DNA of 64,000 nt from NCBI RefSeq assembly GCF_013349995.1, contig NZ_JABVXF010000022.1, positions 25,529 through 89,528 of the forward strand. The letters run 5' to 3'. A program made the position numbers and the translations under genes. The notes beneath the pieces were generated by a model that made no database searches, had not been told where the DNA came from, and saw nothing but the letters and a program-made list of their open reading frames with translations. Of the stretch, positions 1 to 8,222 are shown in pieces. Every line of letters begins with the position of its first letter. Position 1 is the first letter of the stretch. This DNA comes from Pseudoalteromonas sp. 0303. Lineage in GTDB: Bacteria > Pseudomonadota > Gammaproteobacteria > Enterobacterales > Alteromonadaceae.

Positions 1-330
1 TCTATGCCAAAATCAGAAAATAAGCTGTACCTTTATTATGCCCCAAAACAAGTTAGGGTAAATGATCTAATAGCTGCTTTAAGCGTGCAAATATATAGTT
101 GCTTATCTAGCCAAACTTAGGTGTAATGTAAGCATAATAATCACTGAGTAATGCAGGGATAGCTTAGATAAGATAGACACGCCAGTAACGTTGGCTTGAT
201 ATCGCTTAGGCCAGAAAAAACAAGTTCCCATAACACAAACAACACCAACTCTGACACACCGAGCAGGTAGCGGCTCAGTCCAACAAGCGATTATGCAACA
301 CAAACTGCGTGTCGCATAAATACTAAAATG
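1..330. other. Region with no convincing gene; probably the previous integron cassette
   Basis: I see no convincing coding region here. A 66-codon reading frame on the minus strand (103-303) has no recognisable domain and no good ribosome binding site. The right end (278-336) resembles a short attC site. The sequence around 41-60, with an AAAACAAGTTAGGG core, resembles the recombination end of an integron attI or attC site. The region may therefore be an older cassette or the approach to an integron platform lying to the left. No integrase gene is visible in the window. Confidence 0.4.
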
Positions 331-336
331 TTAGGT
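278..336 (+). other. Probable short attC recombination site (integron)
   Basis: The site starts with GTCCAAC, which fits the R'' box (RYYYAAC), followed by AAGCG as in many attC sites. It ends with GTTAGGT, which fits the R' box (GTTRRRY). In between, TTATGCAACAC can pair with GTGTCGCATAA with one mismatch. The length of 59 bp is at the short end for attC sites. The crossover at 330/331 is independently supported, because the bases after it (GTTAGGTTAC) are nearly complementary to the R'' end of the next attC. The L boxes pair poorly, so the site may be decayed. Confidence 0.5.
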
Positions 337-386
337 TACAAAGCAATATCGGAGAGTATATTAAGCTATTGTATTAAATGAGATAA

Positions 387-671
387 TTGACTTATGTTCA
401 GGCATATGGTATCGTTAGAGCGTTTTTCATCGCTAGTAAAACTTGTTTTGAAGCGGCTCTAACGATACCATATGCTGGTAACCCATTTTTTATTTTATCC
501 TTATTTTTCAATAGCTTATTTAAGTTCTTTGCTTTTCCTTTCTTAGAAAAGGTTTTTGTCTTTACGTGTGTTATTTTGTTCATGTTGCAGATCTCCGATA
601 GTGCAATTAATGGACTTATTTCTACGTTCATTATACCATATCTGCTTGAAAAACTTAAGAATAATGAGTAG
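387..671 (+). CDS. Small hydrophobic cassette protein, unknown function
   Basis: This is the only plus-strand frame of any length in cassette 1 (94 codons from a TTG). I do not recognise the family. From about residue 31 onward it is very rich in Phe and Leu, with one or two likely membrane segments, and it ends in a charged tail (LLEKLKNNE). The first 30 codons are formed largely by an inverted repeat (402-475), so the repeat may have inserted into, or now forms, the 5' end of the gene. No ATG and no clear ribosome binding site precede the frame. The true start, or whether it is expressed at all, is uncertain. Confidence 0.3.
   Translation: MTYVQAYGIVRAFFIASKTCFEAALTIPYAGNPFFILSLFFNSLFKFFAFPFLEKVFVFTCVILFMLQISDSAINGLISTFIIPYLLEKLKNNE
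402..475. repeat. Perfect 20-bp inverted repeat with 34-bp loop inside cassette 1
   Basis: Positions 402-421 and 456-475 are exact reverse complements, separated by 34 bp. The inner ends of the arms read GTTAGAGC (414-421) and GCTCTAAC (456-463), which match integron R' and R'' core boxes but face each other in inverted order. Because the repeat is symmetrical, both strands can encode similar peptides here. The element has the size of a REP/MITE-like palindromic repeat. No second copy was found by eye in the window. Confidence 0.7.
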
Positions 672-674
672 TTT

Positions 675-777
675 GTAACCTAGCAAGTCATTAAAGCAGG
701 ACAAAAAACAGTTGGTTTTTGCTCCTGCGTCGCTTATTTTAACCAACTATTTTTTGCCTCTTAATGAGGCGTTAGAG
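675..777 (+). other. attC site of cassette 1
   Basis: The R'' box is ACCTAGC (678-684) and the R' box is GTTAGAG (771-777). Inside the site, GCCTC-TTAAT-GAGGC lies directly before the R' core. AGTTGGTTTTTG pairs approximately with the AACCAACTATTTTTTG stretch. The overall length of about 100 bp and the GAGGCGTTAGA end resemble the long VCR-type attC sites of marine gammaproteobacteria. Confidence 0.75.
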
Positions 778-1409
778 TTACAAAGGAAGTCTAGTGCTAT
801 ACAAAAGTTCATATTGGAAAGAACCACTTATAGATAGTGCAAAACTTTTTGATGAATATAAAAGCTACGCAGAGCTAGATGAACAATCGCTTGTTCGAAT
901 AGAAAAGGATATTTTTGTTGGTTTCTATTCTATCCGAAAGCTCTTGGATACGATTAAAGTTACTGATGAATTAAAGACTAAAAAGTATACCTTGCAGTGG
1001 CATAAACACCTAGGAACTGACGTTACATTCATCAATAATCATAAAATAGATGAACTGTATGATCTGGGTGCTCCAAATAAAGAAAACAGAGATCTTTGGT
1101 TTATTGCAAGTCGACTCATTCATAGTTACATATTTTCTATATGTGAATCTGAAAATGGTGGTTTTTTGGGTGTGTACTTTACTTCTGATAGCGATAAAAA
1201 CAAAAAGCTATATTATCTTTCTGTAGATGAAATTATTGCCATATTTGAAGAAGTTGGAAATAATTATGTTACAGAGTTCAGTTGGAAAAAAGACTCTGAA
1301 TCAGGTGCTGAGACTCTGTCGGCAAAGTAGCTCTAACAAGCCATTGCAGTTGGCTTTCTTCACTGCGTTCGTTATTTTAGCCAACAATTAAAAGCCCCTT
1401 ATGCGGGCG
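772..1409 (+). mobile_element. Integron gene cassette 2 (last of the array)
   Basis: The cassette runs from crossover 771/772 to crossover 1409/1410. Its first bases give a circular R' box GTTAGAG, which is perfectly complementary to the R'' box CTCTAAC at 1331-1337. This confirms that start and attC belong to one cassette. It carries one gene (794-1330) in the usual orientation. Conserved chromosomal genes (ppiC) follow on the other strand, so this appears to be the distal end of the array. Confidence 0.8.
794..1330 (+). CDS. Integron cassette protein of unknown function (178 aa)
   Basis: The gene starts at a GTG (794) with a good ribosome binding site AAGGAAG at 783-789 and ends just before the attC site, as cassette genes do. 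I do not recognise a named domain. The product is soluble, with no signal peptide or membrane segment. It has an N-terminal FVGFYSIRKLLD stretch, a middle motif with HKIDELYDL, and a C-terminal part with GVYFTSDSDKNKKLYYL. It resembles a family of cytosolic hypothetical proteins seen scattered in mobile regions of marine bacteria. That is an impression from memory, not a search result. No function is proposed. Confidence 0.8.
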   Translation: MLYKSSYWKEPLIDSAKLFDEYKSYAELDEQSLVRIEKDIFVGFYSIRKLLDTIKVTDELKTKKYTLQWHKHLGTDVTFINNHKIDELYDLGAPNKENRDLWFIASRLIHSYIFSICESENGGFLGVYFTSDSDKNKKLYYLSVDEIIAIFEEVGNNYVTEFSWKKDSESGAETLSAK

Positions 1410-1415
1410 TTACCG
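1331..1415 (+). other. attC site of cassette 2
   Basis: The R'' box is CTCTAAC (1331-1337) and the R' box is GTTACCG (1409-1415). The site contains AAGCCCCTTATGCGGGCGTT just before the crossover and a CAGTTGGCT/AGCCAACAA pair that forms the inner stem. The length of 85 bp and the GGGCGTTA end are typical. The three bases after the crossover no longer match GTTRRRY, as expected where an array joins non-cassette DNA. Confidence 0.8.
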
Positions 1416-1523
1416 AATAAAAACTCTGTCCAAAAAGGAGTTAAAACCACAGGCTTCAACTCACTAATAATAAATATTAAGGGCTAACGACATGCCTTAT
1501 TAGTTTTAGGCAGGCTTTAAACT

Positions 1524-1802
1524 TTACGTTCTGTACAGCACTTTAATTACATGCCAACCAAAGCGCGTTTTCACTAGATGTGGCTCTAAGATTTCGCCGC
1601 TGAATGCTACTTTGTCAAACTGGGGCACCATTTGCCCGCGTCTGAATTCACCTAAGTCGCCGCCTTTTTTACCCGACGGACAGGTTGAATGTTTTTTAGC
1701 TAGAGTCTGAAATTTAGCACCCTTTTTAAGTTGCTTGATGATGTCTTCAGCTTGTTCTTTATGTTTAACAAGAATGTGCAGTGCGTGCGCTGTATTTGCC
1801 AT
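1524..1802 (-). CDS. ppiC: Peptidyl-prolyl cis-trans isomerase C (parvulin type)
   Basis: This is a 92-residue single-domain parvulin that catalyses cis-trans isomerisation of peptide bonds before proline, probably in the cytoplasm because there is no signal peptide. Length and sequence agree closely with E. coli PpiC. Both begin MA-T-A-ALHILVK, share the [26 protein letters not shown] core, and end [11 protein letters not shown]. The first gene after the integron array, it is transcribed towards it with about 110 bp between. It marks the chromosomal boundary. Confidence 0.95.
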   Translation of the reverse strand: MANTAHALHILVKHKEQAEDIIKQLKKGAKFQTLAKKHSTCPSGKKGGDLGEFRRGQMVPQFDKVAFSGEILEPHLVKTRFGWHVIKVLYRT

Positions 1803-1865
1803 GGAAAATCTCGAAAATTAAAACGCGCATATTTTATCACGGCAATCACCACTGAGCTACTAAGG

Positions 1866-2498
1866 CTATTTATGTTTGCTCGTTGCTTGCAAAAACCCTT
1901 TTACCAAACAAAATTGCGCTAAATAATAACTACACATTATTGCGATATCTGCATGCGCTATTTCTAAATAAAAACGATTAAGGCCAAGAATAGAGTCTGA
2001 TATTACAAACACTGCCCCACCTAACACTAAAAAGCCGTTCGACTTATCCGTCATCCAAGTAAGGCTTGCCATTATGGTAAGTACCAACATATAGAAAAGC
2101 ACAGGGATGAGCAGGTGATTTAAGTTTGGATAGAATAAGCAAAAAGCGATGATGGCCAAAAATAGATAAAGAAGTACAACGTCTAGTCGCCAGTTTTTAA
2201 TTGGCAACATGGTAATGATATAAAAAGCGTGGCTGACAAAAAACGCCGCTAAACCGCCTATAAACAGTTGCCCCGTATCAAGGGCTAGCAACACATCACC
2301 TAGTGCGGAAAAACTAAGAGCAAATAATAAAGTAATAAAAGTGCGATTTTGTAACTGACTGCGCCCTTTTAGCACCATCACAATCAAAAAGCAGATTGGT
2401 GATATTTTAAATAGCGCCATAAAAGGGTGAGGCAATGCTGGCTGTAATAGCAGTAAAGCAATGTAGGCCGAACTAAAGATTAGAAAGAGGATGTTCAT
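1866..2498 (-). CDS. YhhN/TMEM86 family membrane protein (lysoplasmalogenase-like)
   Basis: The product is an integral membrane protein of about 210 residues with some seven or eight hydrophobic segments and short loops. The pattern (SALGDVLLALD near residue 70 and GGAVFVISDSILGLNRF near the C-terminus) is that of the YhhN/TMEM86 family. Its animal members hydrolyse the vinyl-ether bond of lysoplasmalogens; the bacterial role is not settled. A longer frame starts at a TTG (2540), but the ATG at 2498 begins directly at the first membrane segment and is preferred. A DCC-gene remnant lies just upstream. Confidence 0.75.
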   Translation of the reverse strand: MNILFLIFSSAYIALLLLQPALPHPFMALFKISPICFLIVMVLKGRSQLQNRTFITLLFALSFSALGDVLLALDTGQLFIGGLAAFFVSHAFYIITMLPIKNWRLDVVLLYLFLAIIAFCLFYPNLNHLLIPVLFYMLVLTIMASLTWMTDKSNGFLVLGGAVFVISDSILGLNRFYLEIAHADIAIMCSYYLAQFCLVKGFLQATSKHK

Positions 2499-2548
2499 AT
2501 TCTTATTATTGTGATTTGTTCCCAATAACGAGAATAGCAAGCTTTACT

Positions 2549-2632
2549 CTAAATGTTTATAAAAAACCGCTCACAAAGATGGCACAGATTGCACTGACCA
2601 TCAAACAAGATGACTGGGCAGTGAGTTTGCAA
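2549..2632 (-). pseudogene. Remnant of a DCC-family (DUF393) thiol-disulfide oxidoreductase gene
   Basis: On the minus strand a 27-codon frame starting at a TTG reads THCPVILFDGQCNLCHLC and ends at a TAG after ERFFINI. This is the N-terminal signature of DCC-family proteins, which have FDG-CNLC near the start and are normally about 110-150 residues long. The rest of the domain is missing, because the YhhN-like gene begins about 50 bp further on. The fragment starts only 3 bp after the stop of the oxidoreductase gene, so it may once have been its operon partner. It is too short to be functional. Confidence 0.6.
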
Positions 2633-2634
2633 GA

Positions 2635-3657
2635 TTAACCGCTTACCTGCACAACTTGTTTTCCGGTAAAGCCACCAGCAAGTTGTTTATTTAAAGCGGC
2701 TGAAACGGCTTCTGGAGTAAAATCAACAGCATGAATTTGCGGTAATTTGATCTCGCCACGGGCTGCATTATCGAGTAATAAGTTACCCATAAAGCTTAGC
2801 TTTTGCTGCGCACATAAGCTATTTGCTAGCCAAGCTCCGCCTAAGGATACAATGCCAATATTTGGTGCGCGTCTAAACATAAGTTCTTGCTCAAACTTAG
2901 GTAATTCATTTAAACAAGCAATACGGCCACAAAAGCGCATTAGCTCAACATTGCGAATGGTGGTATCGCCACCAATACAATCAAGCACCGCATCAAAACC
3001 TTGCGGACCTAATTCACGGCGAATTTTATCTTCAAGTTTTGGGTCTTTGTAATCAAACACCACATCAGCACCTAATTGCTTAAGTAACTTATGATTGTGT
3101 TTGCTGGCAGTGGTAAACACAGTTGCACCACGTTGCTTAGCAAATTGAATAGCGAATTGGCCAACGCCGCCTGCACCTGCATCAATAAACAGTGAATCCC
3201 CTTCGCTTAGCTGCAACTTATCAAGAGCAATTAATGCTGTCATACCTGAACAAGGTAAGGTTGCAGCGTCTGCCGGTGATACGTTATCTGGCACAACCGA
3301 TACCGCATAGTTTGGTACCGTTGTGTATTCAGATAACACACCTTGGTCACCAAGACTGGCGTGCCATACAACACGTGCACCCACACCAGGGAATACACCT
3401 TTATTTGCTTGAACAACCACCCCAACAGCATCATGGCCTAATACATGCGGGTAATGCCATTTGCAAAAACCTTGTTTTGCAAAGTTGGCATCACCATGAT
3501 TTAAGCCCACATATTCAACTTTTATCAAGAGCTCGTTGCCTTCAGGGCTCGGTACTGGCACAGAAAGCTCAGATAACGCAATCGCGTCATTTGGCTCAAG
3601 CAGTGCGAGCGCGCGCATTGTTGACGGAAGATCTGTAGTTTGTTGAATATGTGACAT
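2635..3657 (-). CDS. MDR-family NAD(P)H:quinone oxidoreductase / alcohol dehydrogenase-like protein
   Basis: This 340-residue cytoplasmic enzyme of the medium-chain dehydrogenase/reductase superfamily has a GroES-like N-terminal domain (to about residue 145, with LGHDAVGVV). The Rossmann domain follows with DAGAGGVGQFAIQFAKQRGA. It lacks the four-Cys structural zinc loop, which points to the zinc-independent quinone reductase branch. It likely reduces quinones or enones with NADPH; the substrate cannot be read from sequence. It sits 13 bp downstream of the RND operon on the same strand and could be co-transcribed with it. Confidence 0.8.
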   Translation of the reverse strand: MSHIQQTTDLPSTMRALALLEPNDAIALSELSVPVPSPEGNELLIKVEYVGLNHGDANFAKQGFCKWHYPHVLGHDAVGVVVQANKGVFPGVGARVVWHASLGDQGVLSEYTTVPNYAVSVVPDNVSPADAATLPCSGMTALIALDKLQLSEGDSLFIDAGAGGVGQFAIQFAKQRGATVFTTASKHNHKLLKQLGADVVFDYKDPKLEDKIRRELGPQGFDAVLDCIGGDTTIRNVELMRFCGRIACLNELPKFEQELMFRRAPNIGIVSLGGAWLANSLCAQQKLSFMGNLLLDNAARGEIKLPQIHAVDFTPEAVSAALNKQLAGGFTGKQVVQVSG

Positions 3658-3670
3658 TGAATACTCTGGG

Positions 3671-5077
3671 TTAAAGGTTGTTTAGTTCAAAGCTCCAGCG
3701 ACCATTAAACGCTTGATAAGCACTTACTTTGGCCTGTAACGAAGCAATTGTTGAATCAACAGCGTTCTCTTGCGCTATTAAAACATCCTGTCTCGCATCT
3801 AACAACTCTAAGTAAGGAATTTGTCCTTCTTGATACATTGCTTGAGCTTGACCAAATGCTTTATTCGCATAATTAAAACGCTGATCAGCATAACTTAACT
3901 GTTGCTGTTGTTTGACTAGTCTTTGTAAAGTAAGTTCACTATCGCTAATGGCTTTTAATACTTTACTTTGATAGTCACTGTAAGCGGCTTCACTTAAAAA
4001 CTGCTGTGCATCACGCTGAGCTAATAATGCAGGATAGCTGAGTAATGACCATTCAACTTTTGGCGTTACTTGCCATTGTTGCACGGTATCTTCTAAGCCA
4101 TTACTGGTTAAGCTCACCACACCTGCAAACCCTGCCAGACTAATATCTGGCAGTAATGCTTTTGAGGCGGCAACACTTAGCGAATAAGCCTGACTAAACT
4201 GATACAAAGCACTGGTGATATCTGGTCTGAGTGCCATTGCTTCACTGGCTTTATTAAACGACACGCTAAATTCGTGGCTTAATAACTCAGGCTCTTCTAT
4301 CAAGGTTATGTCGCTTGCAAGTCGACCAGTTAGTACCGCAAGGGTTGCGAGGTCACGATATTGCAAGTAACTAAGCTCAGGAATAAGCGCTTGTTGCTGC
4401 TTTAACTGCGCAAGAGTACGGTTAAGATCAAGCTCATTCGCAACCCCCTCTTCTACTCGCGCTTTGAGCACATCTATACTTTGCTCGAGCGCCTCGATTT
4501 GCATCTCAATGATAGCTTGCTTTTGTACATTACCTTGATAGCTCACATAGCCTTGTACCACAGCTGAAACCACTTCAACCTGTAATGCTCTTAGCTGCTC
4601 TGCTTGGTTTAGTGCACCTGCATTAGCAGCATCGACTAACGCTGTAATACGACCAAACAAATCAAGCTGCCAATTAACATTAACCCCTGCGTTTGACTGG
4701 CGCGTAATAGCGCCATCTAAGCTGCTGCGCTCTGCGCCCACGCTTAGGCTGCCCTGCGGATAATAATCCGCGCGGGCTGCACCTAAACGGGCAATGGCTG
4801 CATCAAGTTGAAGTTGACTGGTTTTTAGGTCGTGATTCATTGCTAATGCATCAGTCACTAAATTGTTTAACTGCGGCGAATCTAAACGGCGCCACCAATT
4901 ATTTTCGCTTGCACCTTCGTTTTGTTCACCAATTTGTGTATCGCTAACAAATTGTGTCAGGCTCACTTGCTGCTGTTGCATATCGACGCTTTGTGCGCAG
5001 CCTGCCAGTGCTCCGGCTAACAGCATTGCACTAACTAGTTTGCCGTGTTTAAAGATTGCATTAAGAGGCTTATGCAT
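3671..5077 (-). CDS. RND efflux outer-membrane lipoprotein, NodT/OprM family
   Basis: This is the outer-membrane channel subunit of a tripartite efflux pump (468 residues). The N-terminus is a lipoprotein signal peptide with lipobox LAGC (about residues 23-26). Two copies of the long-helix OEP domain follow, as in OprM and NodT, and typical motifs such as VNWQLDLFGRI are visible. The start codon overlaps the end of the RND pump gene by 8 bp, so the two are translationally coupled. As the last gene of the operon it would connect the pump and adaptor to the outside. Confidence 0.9.
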   Translation of the reverse strand: MHKPLNAIFKHGKLVSAMLLAGALAGCAQSVDMQQQQVSLTQFVSDTQIGEQNEGASENNWWRRLDSPQLNNLVTDALAMNHDLKTSQLQLDAAIARLGAARADYYPQGSLSVGAERSSLDGAITRQSNAGVNVNWQLDLFGRITALVDAANAGALNQAEQLRALQVEVVSAVVQGYVSYQGNVQKQAIIEMQIEALEQSIDVLKARVEEGVANELDLNRTLAQLKQQQALIPELSYLQYRDLATLAVLTGRLASDITLIEEPELLSHEFSVSFNKASEAMALRPDITSALYQFSQAYSLSVAASKALLPDISLAGFAGVVSLTSNGLEDTVQQWQVTPKVEWSLLSYPALLAQRDAQQFLSEAAYSDYQSKVLKAISDSELTLQRLVKQQQQLSYADQRFNYANKAFGQAQAMYQEGQIPYLELLDARQDVLIAQENAVDSTIASLQAKVSAYQAFNGRWSFELNNL

Positions 5078-8000
5078 CGTGTTGCTCCTTCTGCGATTTT
5101 TTAGTGACTAACATATAAAACACCGGGGTGAACAATAAGCCGAACACAGTTACACCAATCATACCTGAGAACACTGCGTTCCCCATGGCATGACGCATCT
5201 CTGCACCTGCACCTGTTGCTAAAACAAGGGGTACAACACCTGCTGTAAAGGCAATTGATGTCATTAAAATTGGGCGAAGTCGTAAGCGACACGCTTTAAT
5301 AATGGCTTCAAGGTGAGACAGCCCCGTTTTATGCTGATCTCGTGCAAATTCAACCATCAAGATGGCGTTTTTGCTTGCCAGTGCAACCAGTACGATTAAT
5401 GCGATTTGCGTGAAGATGTTGTTGTCATCACCAACAAGCCACACACCTAACAAGGCCGAGAAAATCGTCATAGGCACAATCAAAATAATGGCCAGTGGTA
5501 ATCTTAAGCTCTCGTATTGCGCAGCAAGTACCATAAACACAAGTAATACAACCAGTGGGAAAACATACACCATGGTATTACCCGCTAATATTTGTTGATA
5601 CGTTACTTCTGTCCACTCAAACTCAATACCATTTGGTAATGTATCGGCAAGGATTGCTTCAATCGCATGATGTGCTTGGTCTGAGCTATAACCTGGTGCT
5701 GGGCTACCATTTAGTTCAGCTGTTGGATAACCGTTATAGTGCATTACACGATCTGGGCCTGTTGTAGGCGTGACAGTTAATACAGAGCCTAATGGCACCA
5801 TCTCACCCATACGGTTACGTACTTTAAGATTCAAGATTTGATCTGGATCTTGACGGTAATCTGCATCAGCTTGCGCATTGACCTGATAAGTACGACCAAA
5901 CAAGTTAAAGTCATTGACGTACACAGAACCTAAGTACACTTGTAAGGCATTAAATACTTCATCAAGTGGAATACCTTGAATAAGCGCTTGCTCACGATCA
6001 ATGTCGATATCCATTTGTGGTACTTGAATTCTAAAGGTTGAGTAAAGGCCCATTAACGCAGGGTCTTGCTGTGCTTTAGCAATGGTTGCTTGTAAGCTAT
6101 TAAAGAGTGCCTCAAAGCCTTTGTTAGCACGGTCTTCAATTTGTAGTTTAAAGCCACCTGTTGTTCCTAAACCTTGAATTGGTGGTGGTGGGAATACCGC
6201 AACAAACGCTTCATCAATAGTCGCAAACCTTTGATTTAACTGAGCCGCAATTGCCATTGCTGACATACTCGGATCTTGGCGTTCTTCAAAAGGTGCTAGT
6301 GGAGTAAACATAATGCCACTGTTAGGGCTATTTGTGAAACCATTCACAGATAAACCAGGAAACGACACTGTGTTTGCAACACCCGGTACTTGTAATGCAA
6401 TTTGTTCCATTTCTTGCACGACTTCTTGAGTTCTATCTAAGCTTGCCGCATCTGGTAGCTGTGCCACAGCCACTAAATATTGCTTATCTTGCTGTGGGAT
6501 AAAACCGCCTGGTACAGCATCGAACAATTTAACTGTGCCACCAACAAGCGCAACATAAGCAACTAATACAATTACACTCATACGAATTAGCTTTTGCACG
6601 AGCTTTTCGTAGCCATTGGCGCCTTTATCAAACAAGCGGTTAAAAGGTTTAAATAACCAGTTACCGAATACACGGTTTAATAACTTAGTTAAGCGATCTG
6701 GTTTTGCATCATGGCCTTTTAGTAACAGCGCTGATAATGCAGGTGATAGTGTTAACGAGTTAAACGCTGAGATAACCGTAGAAATAGTAATGGTTAATGC
6801 AAATTGCTTATAAAATTGACCAGATAAACCTGTAATGAAAGCAGTAGGAATAAATACCGCACATAGGACAAGTGCAATGGCGATAATTGGCCCTGTTACT
6901 TCGGTCATCGCAACACGGGTTGCTTCAAGCGGTGATAAGCCCTGCTCGATATTACGCTCAACGTTTTCAACTACAACAATGGCATCATCAACAACAATAC
7001 CAATGGCAAGAACCAAGCCGAATAACGATAAGGTATTAATAGATACACCAAGCCATTGCATAACCGCAAACGTACCAATCAATGACACCGGTACCGCAAT
7101 CAGTGGAATAACCGATGCACGCCATGTTTGTAAGAACACCACTACAACAATAACCACTAACGCAATTGCCTCTAGTAGCGTTTTAATTACAGCATCAATT
7201 GAGCCGCGTACGAATACAGTTGGGTCATAAACAATGTCGTATTCAACTCCTGCCGGAAAGTCTTTTGATAAACCTTTCATGGTTTCACGCACTTGATCAG
7301 ACAGCTCAATCGCATTTGAACCCGGGCGCTGGAATACTGGCATTGCAAGGGCTGGTTGACCATCTAACATCGCTCTTAGTGCATAAGTGTCTTGGCCTAA
7401 TTCAAGGCGTGCAACATCACTTAGGCGTGTAAGCTGACCTTGCTCACCCACTTTGATGATCACATTTTCAAATTCTTCTTTTGAGCTTAAGCGCCCTTTT
7501 ACATTCATCAGAATTTGAAATTGATTACTTTTCGAAGTTGGTTGTGCACCTAAACTACCCGCAGCAACCTGCTGGTTTTGCGCGCGTAATGCATTTACTA
7601 CGTCCATGGCTGTTAAGTCACGTGCAGAGAGTGCATCAGGGTTAAGCCAAACACGCATTGAGTACTGGCCACCGCCAAACATACGAACATCACCCACACC
7701 TGGAAGACGAGCAATTTGATCTTTGATATACAAATCAGCATAGTTCGCTAAGTAAGTTGTATCATGCGTTTTTTCTGGTGAATATAAATGCACCACCATG
7801 GTTAAATCTGGTGATGATTTTTCAGCTACAACACCTAAACGCTGAACTTCTTGCGGTAAGCGTGGAAGCGCACTGTTAACACGGTTTTGCACTTGTACTT
7901 GCGCACGGTCTAAATCAGTTCCTAATGCAAAGGTAACTGTTAAAGTCATACGGCCATCACTGGTTGCTTGCGAAAACATATACAACATGTTTTCTGTACC

Positions 8001-8216
8001 ATTGATTTCTTGTTCAAGCGGCGTTGCTACCGTTTCGGCAATCACCGTTGGGTTTGCACCCGGGTAACTTGCCGTCACAACAACAGTTGGAGGCACTACC
8101 TCTGGGTACTCACTCACTGGCAATTGAAATAACGAGATTGCCCCTGCGATGAGAAAGATAAGCGACAGCATCGCTGCAAAGATGGGTCGCTGGATAAAAA
8201 AGTGTGAAAATTTCAT
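5070..8216 (-). CDS. RND multidrug efflux pump, HAE1 family (AcrB/MexF-like)
   Basis: The 1048-residue inner-membrane proton antiporter has the canonical layout of 12 membrane helices and two large periplasmic loops. The proton-relay aspartates are in GIVVDDAIVVVENVER on helix 4 and the relay lysine is in ALASKNAILMVEFA on helix 10. These place it in the hydrophobe/amphiphile (HAE1) group, not the metal group. It lies between adaptor and outer-membrane factor genes (6-bp gap and 8-bp overlap), forming a complete operon. Substrates cannot be read from sequence. MexEF-OprN, also paired with a LysR regulator, is a reasonable analogue. Confidence 0.95.
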   Translation of the reverse strand: MKFSHFFIQRPIFAAMLSLIFLIAGAISLFQLPVSEYPEVVPPTVVVTASYPGANPTVIAETVATPLEQEINGTENMLYMFSQATSDGRMTLTVTFALGTDLDRAQVQVQNRVNSALPRLPQEVQRLGVVAEKSSPDLTMVVHLYSPEKTHDTTYLANYADLYIKDQIARLPGVGDVRMFGGGQYSMRVWLNPDALSARDLTAMDVVNALRAQNQQVAAGSLGAQPTSKSNQFQILMNVKGRLSSKEEFENVIIKVGEQGQLTRLSDVARLELGQDTYALRAMLDGQPALAMPVFQRPGSNAIELSDQVRETMKGLSKDFPAGVEYDIVYDPTVFVRGSIDAVIKTLLEAIALVVIVVVVFLQTWRASVIPLIAVPVSLIGTFAVMQWLGVSINTLSLFGLVLAIGIVVDDAIVVVENVERNIEQGLSPLEATRVAMTEVTGPIIAIALVLCAVFIPTAFITGLSGQFYKQFALTITISTVISAFNSLTLSPALSALLLKGHDAKPDRLTKLLNRVFGNWLFKPFNRLFDKGANGYEKLVQKLIRMSVIVLVAYVALVGGTVKLFDAVPGGFIPQQDKQYLVAVAQLPDAASLDRTQEVVQEMEQIALQVPGVANTVSFPGLSVNGFTNSPNSGIMFTPLAPFEERQDPSMSAMAIAAQLNQRFATIDEAFVAVFPPPPIQGLGTTGGFKLQIEDRANKGFEALFNSLQATIAKAQQDPALMGLYSTFRIQVPQMDIDIDREQALIQGIPLDEVFNALQVYLGSVYVNDFNLFGRTYQVNAQADADYRQDPDQILNLKVRNRMGEMVPLGSVLTVTPTTGPDRVMHYNGYPTAELNGSPAPGYSSDQAHHAIEAILADTLPNGIEFEWTEVTYQQILAGNTMVYVFPLVVLLVFMVLAAQYESLRLPLAIILIVPMTIFSALLGVWLVGDDNNIFTQIALIVLVALASKNAILMVEFARDQHKTGLSHLEAIIKACRLRLRPILMTSIAFTAGVVPLVLATGAGAEMRHAMGNAVFSGMIGVTVFGLLFTPVFYMLVTKKSQKEQHDA

Positions 8217-8222
8217 TTTGAC

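Larger units (their letters stand above)
331..771 (+). mobile_element. Integron gene cassette 1
   Basis: The segment runs from the crossover point of one attC (330/331) to that of the next (771/772). In the circular form its first bases, GTTAGGTTAC, would pair with GTAACCTAGC at 675-684 except at one position. That is the pairing expected between the R' and R'' boxes of a single cassette. It contains a 20-bp inverted repeat and a reading frame for a short, hydrophobic protein. Confidence 0.7.

Noticed and set aside
103..303. Minus-strand frame of 66 codons near the left edge
   Set aside because: No ribosome binding site, odd composition (Cys, Trp and Val rich) and no recognisable family; it overlaps the probable attC site.
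398..631. Minus-strand 77-codon frame in cassette 1
   Set aside because: Cassette genes normally read in the attC direction; this frame exists mainly because of the inverted repeat and the AT-rich stretch.
1441..1523. Possible further attC after cassette 2 (GGGCTAACGACATGCC)
   Set aside because: No matching R' box or stem follows before ppiC.
2579..2638. 19-codon plus-strand frame starting MAQIALTIKQDDW
   Set aside because: It is the complement of the DCC remnant, which shows a real protein motif on the other strand.
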